Positions 1-8,190 of a DNA stretch of 64,000 nucleotides are shown here, piece after piece; position 1 is the stretch's first letter; each line of letters opens with the position of its first letter. The notes below the pieces were generated by a model, which did not search any database, was not told where the DNA came from, and saw nothing but the letters and a program-made list of their open reading frames with translations. The translations under genes and the position numbers were made by a program. The DNA lies in assembly GCF_003025005.1 (NCBI RefSeq), contig NZ_PVSS01000004.1, positions 62,001-126,000 on the forward strand. Reading direction: 5' to 3'. Source of the stretch: Brumimicrobium mesophilum (lineage in GTDB: Bacteria > Bacteroidota > Bacteroidia > Flavobacteriales_D > Crocinitomicaceae).

Positions 1-1
1 A

Positions 2-586
2 CCTGAAATTGACGGTGAAAATTATGATGAATACATGTCCTTTATGGCTAGGGTTTTTGATAAGGAAGCAGATTTTAAACCCAATAAAAAATACAGTTAT
101 TCTAATTCTAACTATCTATTGTTAGCAGAGCTAATGGATAGATCCTTGGGTTATTCACATCATGATTATATCCAAGCAGAAATACTTGATCCATTAAATT
201 TAGTGAACACGTTTAATGACTACCATGATTCCGACACAAGCAAGGTAATGAGTGGTTATTTAATCGGCTGGGATCCCGACTTAAAGTCCTGGGATCACCC
301 TCTGCCTGGTGGAAGCATGGTTGCGACTGCTGAAGATGTTGGAATCTTTTTGCGAGCACTAATCGATGGAACATTATTCAATGAGGAAGAACAAACAATT
401 TATTCCTCTGTATATGCTTATGAACACACAGGTTGGTTACCAGGATACACCAGTATTGCTCGATACCACAGTGACATTGATGCGATAGTTGTTCAATTTG
501 TGAATACAAGCGGTAAGGAAATCTTTTGGCTCAAATTAGAAAAAATATATAGTAGAATTGTTGGCGCTGTAGAAAATGCTCAGTAA
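2..586 (+). CDS. Serine hydrolase, beta-lactamase/PBP4* family (5' truncated by window edge)
   Basis: This is the C-terminal part of a penicillin-binding-protein-like serine hydrolase (Beta-lactamase, PF00144 type). The frame is open to the left edge, so the gene starts outside the window and the SxxK nucleophile motif is not visible. The YSN motif (second catalytic box) follows the KKY segment at about nt 98-106. An HTG triad that takes the place of the KTG box lies at nt 425-433, followed by the usual W-L-P-G-Y run. Family members are usually periplasmic or outer-membrane esterases or peptidases; the substrate cannot be told. The next gene starts 13 bases downstream, suggesting co-transcription. 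Confidence 0.8.
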   Translation, partial: PEIDGENYDEYMSFMARVFDKEADFKPNKKYSYSNSNYLLLAELMDRSLGYSHHDYIQAEILDPLNLVNTFNDYHDSDTSKVMSGYLIGWDPDLKSWDHPLPGGSMVATAEDVGIFLRALIDGTLFNEEEQTIYSSVYAYEHTGWLPGYTSIARYHSDIDAIVVQFVNTSGKEIFWLKLEKIYSRIVGAVENAQ

Positions 587-599
587 AACACCAGTGACT

Positions 600-1157
600 A
601 TGAAACAATATATCATCATAACATTACTTGGATTGTTTACTTTTAGTACTCCCGTCCAGTCACAAGATACTCCAAATGGTTTTGGATTTGCAATAAACTC
701 CAGCTTGAATGGAGAACTTGATCCAATTCGAATTGTGCCCAGTATTATTTATTTTAATGGGAAAAGTCAGTTCGAACTCGGAATGGGATTTAATCCATTT
801 GGCAGACAAATCGATAAGCTTCTAAGTGGTGAAATTAACTACAAATATTTTCCCAATGGGCGTGATGAAAAGTTTAATATGTTCTTTATTTCTCGAATTA
901 CGTATGTGAATAACGTCAAAAAAACATATTATCCCACTGCTTACAATTACCTCTTTGTTCATGGAGGGTATGGTTTTGAAATTATCCCTTTTAAAAATGC
1001 TTCTATTGGAACAAATGTCAGTCTTGGAGCTTTCACTTTTGATAAAAAAAGTGAAGTTCCTTATGACGCCTTTAAAAGTCAAATATTTTTCGATGAAATA
1101 GGGGGGAGCCTAGCATTTCAAGTTAGTATTGGTTATAGATTTTGTGAAAATCGATAG
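600..1157 (+). CDS. Secreted protein, predicted outer-membrane beta-barrel
   Basis: A 185-residue protein with a clear Sec signal peptide (MKQY, hydrophobic core, cleavage near VQSQ-D). The mature part alternates hydrophobic and polar residues and ends in an aromatic-rich strand (GYRFCENR), the pattern of a small outer-membrane barrel. The ATG at 600 is preferred to an in-frame start at 576, because it begins exactly at the signal peptide and does not overlap the upstream gene. No enzymatic motif is visible and I do not recognise the family. It lies 13 bases after the serine hydrolase and may share its transcript. Confidence 0.7.
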   Translation: MKQYIIITLLGLFTFSTPVQSQDTPNGFGFAINSSLNGELDPIRIVPSIIYFNGKSQFELGMGFNPFGRQIDKLLSGEINYKYFPNGRDEKFNMFFISRITYVNNVKKTYYPTAYNYLFVHGGYGFEIIPFKNASIGTNVSLGAFTFDKKSEVPYDAFKSQIFFDEIGGSLAFQVSIGYRFCENR

Positions 1158-1204
1158 TAAAAAACATCACAGAAACAATTACTTCCTAATTATTAAGGCT
1201 CCTT

Positions 1205-1820
1205 TTAAATATTCTTCAAGTATTCTTTCTTTCCTTCAGTTGTAAGATAAGGATATAGCATAGCTAACATGGTATTTCGCTGACTGTCTATAAATTCCTT
1301 TGTGTTTTTTAATCGATATATTTCAGAGGAATATATCCAAGTATCGCCAAAGTTCACCATTCTCTGGGCAAGCATTTCATATTCTCTGGGAAATTCTGCT
1401 TTTCGCATCAGTCCCATATTAGTTAAGTGATTAAAGAGATACAAGTTTCCTTCAATTCTCTTTTTATTGACTGTAGCGAAATGCTCAAAAATTTTATCAT
1501 TGAGCATGAGTAAATTATACATGTCGGTCCATATAAACTTGTATTGAACCATCCGCTCCATGCTTGAACCAATATCCGTTTTAATTTGTTGAAAAGAAAT
1601 ATCAGTTTCCGCTAAATCTTTCACCCTTTGATCAAATTCTGTGACCATTTGAAAGTATAATGCCTCTAGTATATCTTCCCTTTTTTTGAAATGATAGTTA
1701 AGATTTCCTGAACTCATTTTAAGTTCTAGCGCAATCATTCTTATTGTTACTTGCTGGTAGCCAATCTCATTAAAGAGTTTTAGTGCTGTGTCTAATATTC
1801 TTTTTTTTTGTTTTATTCAT
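1205..1820 (-). CDS. TetR/AcrR-family regulator, frame interrupted at a 9-A tract
   Basis: The intact minus-strand frame (start codon at 1738) lacks most of the DNA-binding domain. Upstream of it, the same reading frame encodes RILDTALKLFNEIGYQQVT directly before RMIALELKMSSGNLNYHF, a typical TetR helix-turn-helix. That frame has no start codon. An ATG at 1820-1818 (MNKTK) enters it only if one A is lost from the run of nine A (T on the + strand, 1801-1809). Explanations are a sequencing error, slippage-based phase variation or a real inactivation. The C-terminal ligand domain is complete to 1205. The gene is divergent from the hydrolase at 1880, across a duplicated operator-like sequence. 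Confidence 0.72.
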
Positions 1821-1868
1821 TAGTAAACTCGTCCTAAATTAAATATTATTAGTAAATTTGTCCTAAAT
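1819..1868. promoter_or_regulatory. Two 21-bp direct repeats, candidate TetR operator
   Basis: Repeat copies at 1819-1839 and 1848-1868 (ATTAGTAAACTCGTCCTAAA and continuation) differ at two bases and start 29 bp apart. Each copy is itself an imperfect dyad with TTAG...CTAA ends, the usual shape of a TetR half-operator pair. The first copy overlaps the regulator's start codon and the second covers the hydrolase promoter. Autoregulation and repression of the divergent hydrolase are inferred. Confidence 0.6.
1853..1860 (+). promoter_or_regulatory. -7 box of Bacteroidota-type promoter
   Basis: TAAATTTG matches the TAnnTTTG -7 element of Bacteroidota primary sigma factor. It sits 19 bases before the ATG at 1880 and within the second operator-like repeat. 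No convincing -33 element was seen. Confidence 0.45.
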
Positions 1869-1879
1869 ATATGAATAAC

Positions 1880-2806
1880 ATGAAAAAAGCAATAATATTA
1901 TTGTTAATTATTAGCTGTTCGACATCCGGCATAACTCAAAAAAACACAGAAATGAAGTCCTTATTTAAATCAGAAGCAGGTAAAAAGAAAATTATCGATT
2001 TGTACGATGAAAAATTAGAAAGTTTAACCATTGACTATCATTATGAAACTGTTGATACAAAATATGGGAAAACTAATGTTATAGTAACTGGGGATGCAAC
2101 TAAACCTCCTATGATTTTGGTACATGGATCAAATGGATCAGCTCCAATAGCACTTGAAACGTGTCAAAACCTTCATAAAAAGTATAGGTTATATGCAGTT
2201 GATGTTCTGGCTCAACCGAATAAGAGTGAGGGCACACGATTAAATATGAAAGATGATTCCTATGGAGAATGGATGACTGAAGTCATTAATCACTTTAGCT
2301 TTGACTCTGTTGAAATGGCTGGATTTTCGTTTGGTGGTTTGGTGATTTTGAAAACACTTGAATATGACGAAAGTAAAGTAAAAGAGGTGTATTTGAGTGC
2401 GCCTGCATATATTGCTAATGGAAGTCAATTAAAGGCATTGTTTAAGTTCTTTATTCCTATGAAGCGATATATGAAGACAAAAAAGCAAAAATACGTTGAA
2501 AAGTTTTTGGATGAAGTTTTTACAAAGAAAGACGAATTTGCCATAAATCAACTCTCTCTTGTATTTTTAGAGTTTGAAATGGACTTCACTCCAGTACCAG
2601 TTATTGACGCTAAGAAGGCGAAGGAAATAAAAACCCCAATCACTATTTTTGCCGCAAAAGATGACATTATTTTTCCTGGTAAGAAAATGCTCAAACGCGC
2701 GTCGAAAATATTTCCATCATTAAAGCATACTGTGCTAATTGAAGACTCAAAACATGTTCAAAACAGCGCCCAAAATGAGATGATTGAAGAAGTTATTTTG
2801 AAATAA
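1880..2806 (+). CDS. Alpha/beta-hydrolase lipoprotein
   Basis: A 308-residue alpha/beta hydrolase with a lipoprotein signal (MKKAIILLLIISC; Cys is the lipidation site), so it is probably anchored in a membrane facing the periplasm. Family features are the oxyanion segment ILVHGSNGS, the nucleophile elbow GFSFGG, an acidic residue near AAKDDIIFPG and a catalytic His in SKHVQNS. The ATG at 1880 is preferred to one nine bases upstream because it places the signal peptide correctly. It is divergent from a TetR-family gene and probably controlled by it. Substrate is unknown; family members include esterases, lipases and haloperoxidase-like proteins. Confidence 0.8.
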   Translation: MKKAIILLLIISCSTSGITQKNTEMKSLFKSEAGKKKIIDLYDEKLESLTIDYHYETVDTKYGKTNVIVTGDATKPPMILVHGSNGSAPIALETCQNLHKKYRLYAVDVLAQPNKSEGTRLNMKDDSYGEWMTEVINHFSFDSVEMAGFSFGGLVILKTLEYDESKVKEVYLSAPAYIANGSQLKALFKFFIPMKRYMKTKKQKYVEKFLDEVFTKKDEFAINQLSLVFLEFEMDFTPVPVIDAKKAKEIKTPITIFAAKDDIIFPGKKMLKRASKIFPSLKHTVLIEDSKHVQNSAQNEMIEEVILK

Positions 2807-2989
2807 TTTATTCAAACAGCCATTTCCCACTTTCAATTTTTCTACTTTTCCAAATGAAGTAAATAGAATAGTCGTTTAAAGACATTGAAAAATAAAACAG
2901 TTATTACATTTGATTAAGTATATTGTAAGTCAAAGTGAGTGCGTGTAGTTCGTTACCGCGCTTATTCTATCGGTTACCTAGTAAAAACA

Positions 2990-3295
2990 ATGACGCAAAG
3001 TATAACATATTACATAACGCTATTAGTCATCAGGCTAAAAGGAATTAAAAGAATTTTTAGTGAGAATCCTATAAACTTTGCAAAATTAAGAAGGGAAGTT
3101 ATTCATCTACCAGGTGGTCGATTTTTCAAAAAATATTTATTGCGGAGGTTTGAAATTTCCGATTCCACAATTTCAGAAATAGGATTTGACGAAAATTCCG
3201 AAAACCTTTTAACATTCATACACGTAGGAGCGTTCGTTTATGGACCTACTAAACCACATTGGGAAACCGCAAAAGAGATTGCAAAAATCTGTTGA
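2990..3295 (+). pseudogene. Alpha/beta hydrolase (acetylesterase-like), N-terminal remnant
   Basis: About 100 residues resemble the N-terminus of Aes/HSL-type alpha/beta hydrolases: a leading amphipathic segment, a lead-in strand, then FIHVGAFVYGP, which corresponds to the HGGAFxxGP oxyanion motif with one Gly changed to Val. The frame stops about 20 residues later, before the GDSAGG nucleophile, and no continuation appears in the other two frames before the next gene. The following 60 bases read as a short unrelated in-frame peptide ending in stop. It is best explained as a deletion remnant. Confidence 0.5.
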
Positions 3296-3444
3296 ATTAA
3301 ATGATAATGAATACTATAAGAGTAAAATGCTAGAGTTGAAAAAAGGCTAATAGTAGCTAAAAAATGAATGAGACAAATCTTTTGAGGTATGGCTCAAATG
3401 ATGGACGGTGAATCAAACTTACAAAATCAAAAATGTAAATTGAC

Positions 3445-3933
3445 ATGATACATTTAATAGTTGGAAATACAGGATCTGGAAAAACAACCTATTCGGCCAA
3501 ATTAAAAAATGAAACGAACGGAGTTGTTTTTTCAATTGATAAATGGAATAAGACGCTTTTTCTTGCAGATAAAAAAGAAAGTGATGGTTTAGAATGGTTT
3601 TTAGAACGGATAGAAAGAGCAGAAGAAATAATAATAGATTTAATCCATCAATTGGAGTCTGCAAATACTGATACTATTCTCGATTTGGGTTTCTCAAAAT
3701 TCAAACATCGTGAAAAATTCAGAGCAATAGCTAACTCACATGGATATGATTTAAAACTCCATTATTTGAACATATCTAAAGAAACACGTTTGAAGCGAGT
3801 TATGAAAAGGAATAACGAAAAAGGGGCTACTTTCGAATTTGAAGTGACTCAAGAAAATTTTGATTTTATGGAAAGTTGGTTTGAGGAACCGAGTTTAATA
3901 GAAATTGAAAAAGGAATAATTATTACCGAGTAA
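3445..3933 (+). CDS. P-loop ATP-binding kinase-like protein
   Basis: A 162-residue AAA_33/zeta-toxin-like P-loop protein. Walker A is G7-N-T-G-S-G-K-T14. A conserved FSIDKW segment follows as in small-molecule kinases, and a Walker B-like strand TILDLGF lies near residue 75. An Arg-rich lid (RLKRVMKRNNEK) is near residues 112-123. Such proteins phosphorylate small molecules or nucleotides; the substrate is not known. A paralogue with the same architecture lies at 10125-10646. It is followed by a hairpin terminator and a convergent small lipoprotein gene. Confidence 0.7.
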   Translation: MIHLIVGNTGSGKTTYSAKLKNETNGVVFSIDKWNKTLFLADKKESDGLEWFLERIERAEEIIIDLIHQLESANTDTILDLGFSKFKHREKFRAIANSHGYDLKLHYLNISKETRLKRVMKRNNEKGATFEFEVTQENFDFMESWFEEPSLIEIEKGIIITE

Positions 3934-3957
3934 TAGCTAAGTTTAATTAAAATAAAA

Positions 3958-3982
3958 ATCGGCCAGCTTAAAGCTGACTGAT
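3958..3982. terminator. Hairpin between convergent genes
   Basis: ATCGGCCAGCTT pairs with AAGCTGACTGAT, with G-U or mismatched positions in the middle. It lies between the convergent kinase-like gene and the 52-residue lipoprotein and could stop both transcripts. The T tract is weak. Confidence 0.4.
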
Positions 3983-4004
3983 TCCTAACAAAAGCGAATA
4001 TTGT

Positions 4005-4163
4005 CTATTCACAATTTGAGTCTATAGAAAACTCAAAACTTTTGCCTTTTCTTGAATCTAACCTGTCCTCATCGCAGTTAATATCCATGCTCTCTAGCAT
4101 GCTTACACATGAGGTCATTCCTAGTAATACTGTACCAATAATCATTAATCTTACCTTTTTCAT
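4005..4163 (-). CDS. Small lipoprotein (52 residues)
   Basis: The minus strand encodes a 52-residue protein starting MKKVRLMIIG with the lipobox LLGMTSC, so the mature peptide is about 34 residues starting at Cys19. It has acidic and basic stretches and two further Cys. It lies 47 bases downstream of the DUF4386 gene on the same strand and may share its transcript. I do not recognise the family; the clean signal and lipobox support a real gene. Confidence 0.6.
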   Translation of the reverse strand: MKKVRLMIIGTVLLGMTSCVSMLESMDINCDEDRLDSRKGKSFEFSIDSNCE

Positions 4164-4210
4164 TGTACTTATTTTAAATTAAATAATTGATTTATTTTAG
4201 GCGGCCAACC

Positions 4211-4894
4211 CTAAATAATTAAGCCATCTTTTTTATTTTTTTCTGCCTTAAAAAGCAACCAGAATGTCAGTGATAATTCACCAATAATTCCAGGCAACAC
4301 AACAACAAGCGCTGAAATATCCGCAATACTTGTATAATCTGAGTACCCAAACTGAAGTGCTGTATCTACAATATAACCAATACCTGCTATCATTAATAGC
4401 GCTGGAATAATTTTACCCACTCTACCTGATTTGCATAATAAAACCGACAATAAGATTAAATGAATGCCAAAAAACACCAATCCAATTAACCAAACATCAT
4501 TAAATCCCTCCAAGGCTAATGTCATTTCTCGTGTTGCTCCAGATTTTGAAACAGGATTTGAAATCAAGTTTAATATTGTAGTAAAGTGTAACAATGCGAC
4601 TCCAAATGCCAATGCATTTATGAACCTGAACCAAGCCGTAATCTTTGACAGTTTTGGTTCTTGTTTCTTGAATAAGACAAACAATACCCATGTCAATATT
4701 ACATCAAACACAACCATTCCTATCAAGGCAATAAAAGCCATTACAACGAGTGACTGATTATTTACAAAGTTTAGAAATGTCATTTTTTCATCTCCTACTA
4801 CTTTTAATTCTTCTAGGACGAAGAAGTTGGCAAAAATACCAGTGACAAAGATCACCAAGTACCCCATCCCTCCTAATAGTGCCATTTTTCTCAT
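4211..4894 (-). CDS. DUF4386-family membrane protein
   Basis: A 227-residue integral membrane protein with about six hydrophobic segments. The start (MRKMALLGGMGYLVIFVTGIFANFFV) and the loop between helices 1 and 2 match DUF4386 proteins, which are common in Bacteroidota and Firmicutes and have no established function. A charged tail (KAEKNKKDG) ends the protein. The gene follows the oxidoreductase gene at 4928 on the same strand with a 33-base gap, so the two are probably one operon. Confidence 0.75.
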   Translation of the reverse strand: MRKMALLGGMGYLVIFVTGIFANFFVLEELKVVGDEKMTFLNFVNNQSLVVMAFIALIGMVVFDVILTWVLFVLFKKQEPKLSKITAWFRFINALAFGVALLHFTTILNLISNPVSKSGATREMTLALEGFNDVWLIGLVFFGIHLILLSVLLCKSGRVGKIIPALLMIAGIGYIVDTALQFGYSDYTSIADISALVVVLPGIIGELSLTFWLLFKAEKNKKDGLII

Positions 4895-4927
4895 TTCTCT
4901 GATTTTTCAAAGGTTAAACAATATGTA

Positions 4928-5905
4928 TTAGGCTATTTTTACAATAACATTTCCGCGCTTATGTCCTGTATCAACGTATTTATGTGCCTCTTGAATTTGA
5001 TCCAAAGCGTATACTTTATCGATCACCGTTTTTAATTTATTGGTGGCGATAAGATTTTTTATTTTCTCAAAATCTCGCATCCTTTGCTCTTGTTTACGCA
5101 GTCCTGTAGCAGCGAACTTTAATTTCTTCTTTGAAAATGGGTTCACAAATAACATGTGAAAAAGGGCCGAAAGCGCTAACACCGGCGTGAGAAATACTCC
5201 TTGAGTAGAGAGCTTATTTTTCGTTTTTCTATATGATAGTTTTCCAACAGTATCAAAGATTACGTCAAACTGAGTATCACACCTAGCAAGTTCATCTTTC
5301 GTGTAATCTAGTACATGATCTGCACCGAGCCCTTTAACCAGTTCGGCATTTTTTCCACTACATAAAGCAGTAACGTTCGCACCAGCAGTTTTTGCCAGTT
5401 GAATCGCTGCCGTACCAATACTTCCTGACGCACCATTTATCAATACTTTACTACCCTTATGAATATTCACTTGATCCGTCAAGAAAGCCAAAGCGGTGCT
5501 GCCACCATCAATAATCCCCGTAGCTTCTTCTGCTGAAACATTTTCTGGTTGGTGTAAGATCATATCGTCCTCAGACAAGCAAATGTATTCTGCATAAGCA
5601 CCACATTTTAAATCTGTAGCCGCCATTACTTTATCACCAACTTTAAATTTTTTTGCTTCTTTACCAACAGCGTCGACAATTCCAGCAAGATCAGTACCTG
5701 GTGTCTTTATTTTAGGTTTTGAAATACCCGTAAATACACGACCAAAATAGGGGGTCCCAGTCCTCATCATCACACTCGCTCTTGTTACAGCAGTTGCTTT
5801 GATCTTAACTAATACTTCATTTGTTTTTGGAGTTGGTTTTTCAATGTTTTTTAATTTGAGTACCTCTGGTCCTCCATACGCATTTACAATGATTGATTTC
5901 ATCAT
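4928..5905 (-). CDS. NAD(P)-dependent oxidoreductase, quinone-reductase-like MDR family
   Basis: A 325-residue medium-chain dehydrogenase/reductase. The N-terminal GroES-like domain contains PGTDLAGIVDAVG and KVGDKVMA. The Rossmann domain contains the NADP loop INGASGSIGTAAIQLAK near residues 157-173 and the GADHVLDY segment typical of the quinone-oxidoreductase branch. Structural-zinc cysteines of classical alcohol dehydrogenases are absent, which fits the zinc-independent quinone reductase or enoyl-reductase subgroup. It probably reduces a quinone or unsaturated carbonyl with NADPH. It leads a two- or three-gene minus-strand operon. Confidence 0.85.
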   Translation of the reverse strand: MMKSIIVNAYGGPEVLKLKNIEKPTPKTNEVLVKIKATAVTRASVMMRTGTPYFGRVFTGISKPKIKTPGTDLAGIVDAVGKEAKKFKVGDKVMAATDLKCGAYAEYICLSEDDMILHQPENVSAEEATGIIDGGSTALAFLTDQVNIHKGSKVLINGASGSIGTAAIQLAKTAGANVTALCSGKNAELVKGLGADHVLDYTKDELARCDTQFDVIFDTVGKLSYRKTKNKLSTQGVFLTPVLALSALFHMLFVNPFSKKKLKFAATGLRKQEQRMRDFEKIKNLIATNKLKTVIDKVYALDQIQEAHKYVDTGHKRGNVIVKIA

Positions 5906-6239
5906 ACTATTCGTGTTTGTTATTCGACTACAAATCTAGCGCAAGCCAAATGATAAAACGTTCGGATATAGAAGTATGCGTTCTGAATTATAAATCGGAA
6001 CCTGTTTGAGTAAGCAATCAATTAAGTAACACTTGATAATAACTACTTTATGAATAACTATAAAACACTGCTGTCGAGCCGTTTCGAATGATAAATAATC
6101 CTAGCCTAATCCTCTCTATTTTAAATTATTGCTTAACTTTGTATTAACGGGCTTTAGGCTGATTAACGTGGTATCCGATTTGTAGGAAAATATCAATTCC
6201 AATGTCAGCAAACATAAGTCCAGTTATAGCATCGAAAAA
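5906..6239. other. Divergent intergenic region
   Basis: This holds the leader regions of the divergent oxidoreductase and AraC-type genes. A TAGATTTG on the minus strand (5938-5931) matches TAnnTTTG and may be the oxidoreductase promoter. I see no ORF or RNA gene. Confidence 0.4.
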
Positions 6240-8045
6240 GTGAGCAAACATCAATTCATATCAACGTCTAACAAGTCAATTGTGGTTCTCCCTTTTGTGA
6301 ATATGAGTACCGATGAAGAGAACGAATACTTCAGCGATGGTATTACAGAAGAAATCATCAATGCACTAACCACTGTTAAGGGGTTGAAAGTTATTGCCCG
6401 AACCTCCTCTTTTGCCTTTAAAAATAAAAATATAGATGTACGAACCATAGGGGATCAACTAGGGGTAAGTACAGTTTTGGAAGGGAGTGTTAGGAAAGCG
6501 AATAACAAGGTGCGTATTACAGCGCAGTTGATCAGTACTGATGACGGTACTCATTTCTGGTCACAAAATTTCGATCGGGATTTAGAGGACATATTTGCAG
6601 TACAAGATGAAATAAGCATACTCATTGCAGACCAAATCCGAGAAAATTTTGGTCATCTCGAAATTCAAGAACATTTAATTGAAGCATCAACTCAAAATAT
6701 GGAAGCCTACGACCTTTATCTTAAAGGTCGCCATCAGCAATTAAGGTGGGATGGACCAGGAATAGCAAACTCAGTAAAGCTCTATGAACAAAGTGTTACT
6801 ATAGACCCCTCATTTGCTTGGCCCTACTTTGGTTTGGCGTTTAGTTATGCCTTGTACGGATCCTGGGGAAATGATAAGAGCTTATTGCAATTGTCAGAAG
6901 AGAACCTTCGCAAAGGTTTTAAGCTAGACAAGCAATCCTATATGGGGTATTTTAGTAAAGGGGAATTGGCTTTTTGGGGGCATTGGGATTTTATTAATGC
7001 ACATCAATCTTTTCAAAAAGCAATAGAACTGAATCCATCTTATACAGAATCAGAAGAATGTTTATGCGAATTATACACAGCAGAAGGTTCTTTCGAAAAA
7101 GCATTATGGCATGCAAACAATATTTTAAAAATAAACCCGCTGTCTCCAAATCATTATTTCACCAAAGCGAATATTTTTTATTTAAAAGAGGATTATACAA
7201 AAGCCTTGGAATGTATTGAGACCTCCTTGAGTATCAATCCCGATTTTACTCATGCTATTGCACTAAAACAGTTGTGCTTAATTCTTACAAAAGAGTACGA
7301 AAAACTAAATGACTTTTTAGATAAAACCCCTTTGGCAGAGCGACCAGAAGAGTGCCGTGTATTATACAAGTTAGTGAACCCGGAAGATAAGATAGATGTT
7401 GATATCAGCAAGGCAGGCGCACTGATTAAACTAGAGTTTGGTCAAGCACTTTTTCCCTGGCAACTTTTTTTGTTGACTCATTTGGAGAAACACTCAATGG
7501 CATTGGATTTTCTGGAAGAAAACATCAAAATGCATAGCGGTCAAGTCATTAACTTTATGAATATTCCGTTGCTTAAACCTTTGCGCCAATATCAGCGATT
7601 CCAAGATTTGGTGCAAGCTACTTTCGGAGCAGAGCTATTACCTTCTGAACAAGAAGTACAAATACAAATCCCCGCTAGTAAAGCCTTAATGTCAGCTGAT
7701 GAAATAGATATGGTTTTAAATAATTTGGAAAAAGGAATGAAGGAAGAAAATTGGTTCCAAAACCCATCTTTATCTTTACGCGAGGTAGCCGAAAACGTGG
7801 ATATTAGTAGCAATAAGCTTTCCTGGTTGGTAAATGAACAAATTGGGCAAAACTTTAATGAATACATCAACAGCTTACGCTTGAAACACTTCAAAGAGAA
7901 TGCCTTAAATCCTGCCAATAACCACCTTTCCCTTTTAGGTCTAGCGTATGAAAGCGGCTTCAATTCTAAATCAGTTTTCAATGTCTTCTTTAAAAAATCC
8001 GAAGGGATGACACCAAAAGATTGGTTGAAATTGAATAAAAAATAG
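6240..8045 (+). CDS. TolB-like/TPR/AraC-type transcriptional regulator
   Basis: A 601-residue three-part regulator. Residues about 12-140 match the adenylate-cyclase-associated TolB-like domain (SIVVLPFVNMSTDEENEYFSDGITEEIINAL and SVRKANNKVRITAQLI). Residues about 160-400 form TPR-like helical repeats. The last 110 residues are an AraC-type double helix-turn-helix (YINSLRLKHFKE... AYESGFNSKSVFNVFFKKSEGMTPKDW). No transmembrane segment is seen, so it is probably cytosolic. Translation appears to start at GTG 6240; the frame is open upstream to 6186 without ATG, and GTG 6204 is an alternative. A hairpin terminator follows. The signal sensed is unknown. Confidence 0.85.
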   Translation: MSKHQFISTSNKSIVVLPFVNMSTDEENEYFSDGITEEIINALTTVKGLKVIARTSSFAFKNKNIDVRTIGDQLGVSTVLEGSVRKANNKVRITAQLISTDDGTHFWSQNFDRDLEDIFAVQDEISILIADQIRENFGHLEIQEHLIEASTQNMEAYDLYLKGRHQQLRWDGPGIANSVKLYEQSVTIDPSFAWPYFGLAFSYALYGSWGNDKSLLQLSEENLRKGFKLDKQSYMGYFSKGELAFWGHWDFINAHQSFQKAIELNPSYTESEECLCELYTAEGSFEKALWHANNILKINPLSPNHYFTKANIFYLKEDYTKALECIETSLSINPDFTHAIALKQLCLILTKEYEKLNDFLDKTPLAERPEECRVLYKLVNPEDKIDVDISKAGALIKLEFGQALFPWQLFLLTHLEKHSMALDFLEENIKMHSGQVINFMNIPLLKPLRQYQRFQDLVQATFGAELLPSEQEVQIQIPASKALMSADEIDMVLNNLEKGMKEENWFQNPSLSLREVAENVDISSNKLSWLVNEQIGQNFNEYINSLRLKHFKENALNPANNHLSLLGLAYESGFNSKSVFNVFFKKSEGMTPKDWLKLNKK

Positions 8046-8132
8046 ACAGTTAATACCTAAGAGTAGCATCAAGTTTACCCCTTGTCAATTTCTTTTGTGG
8101 GCATTATGTCTTATTAATTACGAAATCTTTAA

Positions 8133-8162
8133 TTCAGTGCCACGTTGAAGGTGACACTGAAT
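8133..8162. terminator. Hairpin between convergent genes
   Basis: TTCAGTG-c-CAC and GTG-a-CACTGAA form a ten-pair stem with one mismatch and a seven-base loop. It lies between the AraC-type gene and the convergent barrel gene. Confidence 0.55.
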
Positions 8163-8190
8163 AAGGTCTGAATAAATATTAGATATTATT

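Noticed and set aside
2939-3295. Intact 118-residue gene
   Set aside because: Only the N-terminus of an alpha/beta hydrolase is present, with no nucleophile region, so it was called a remnant.
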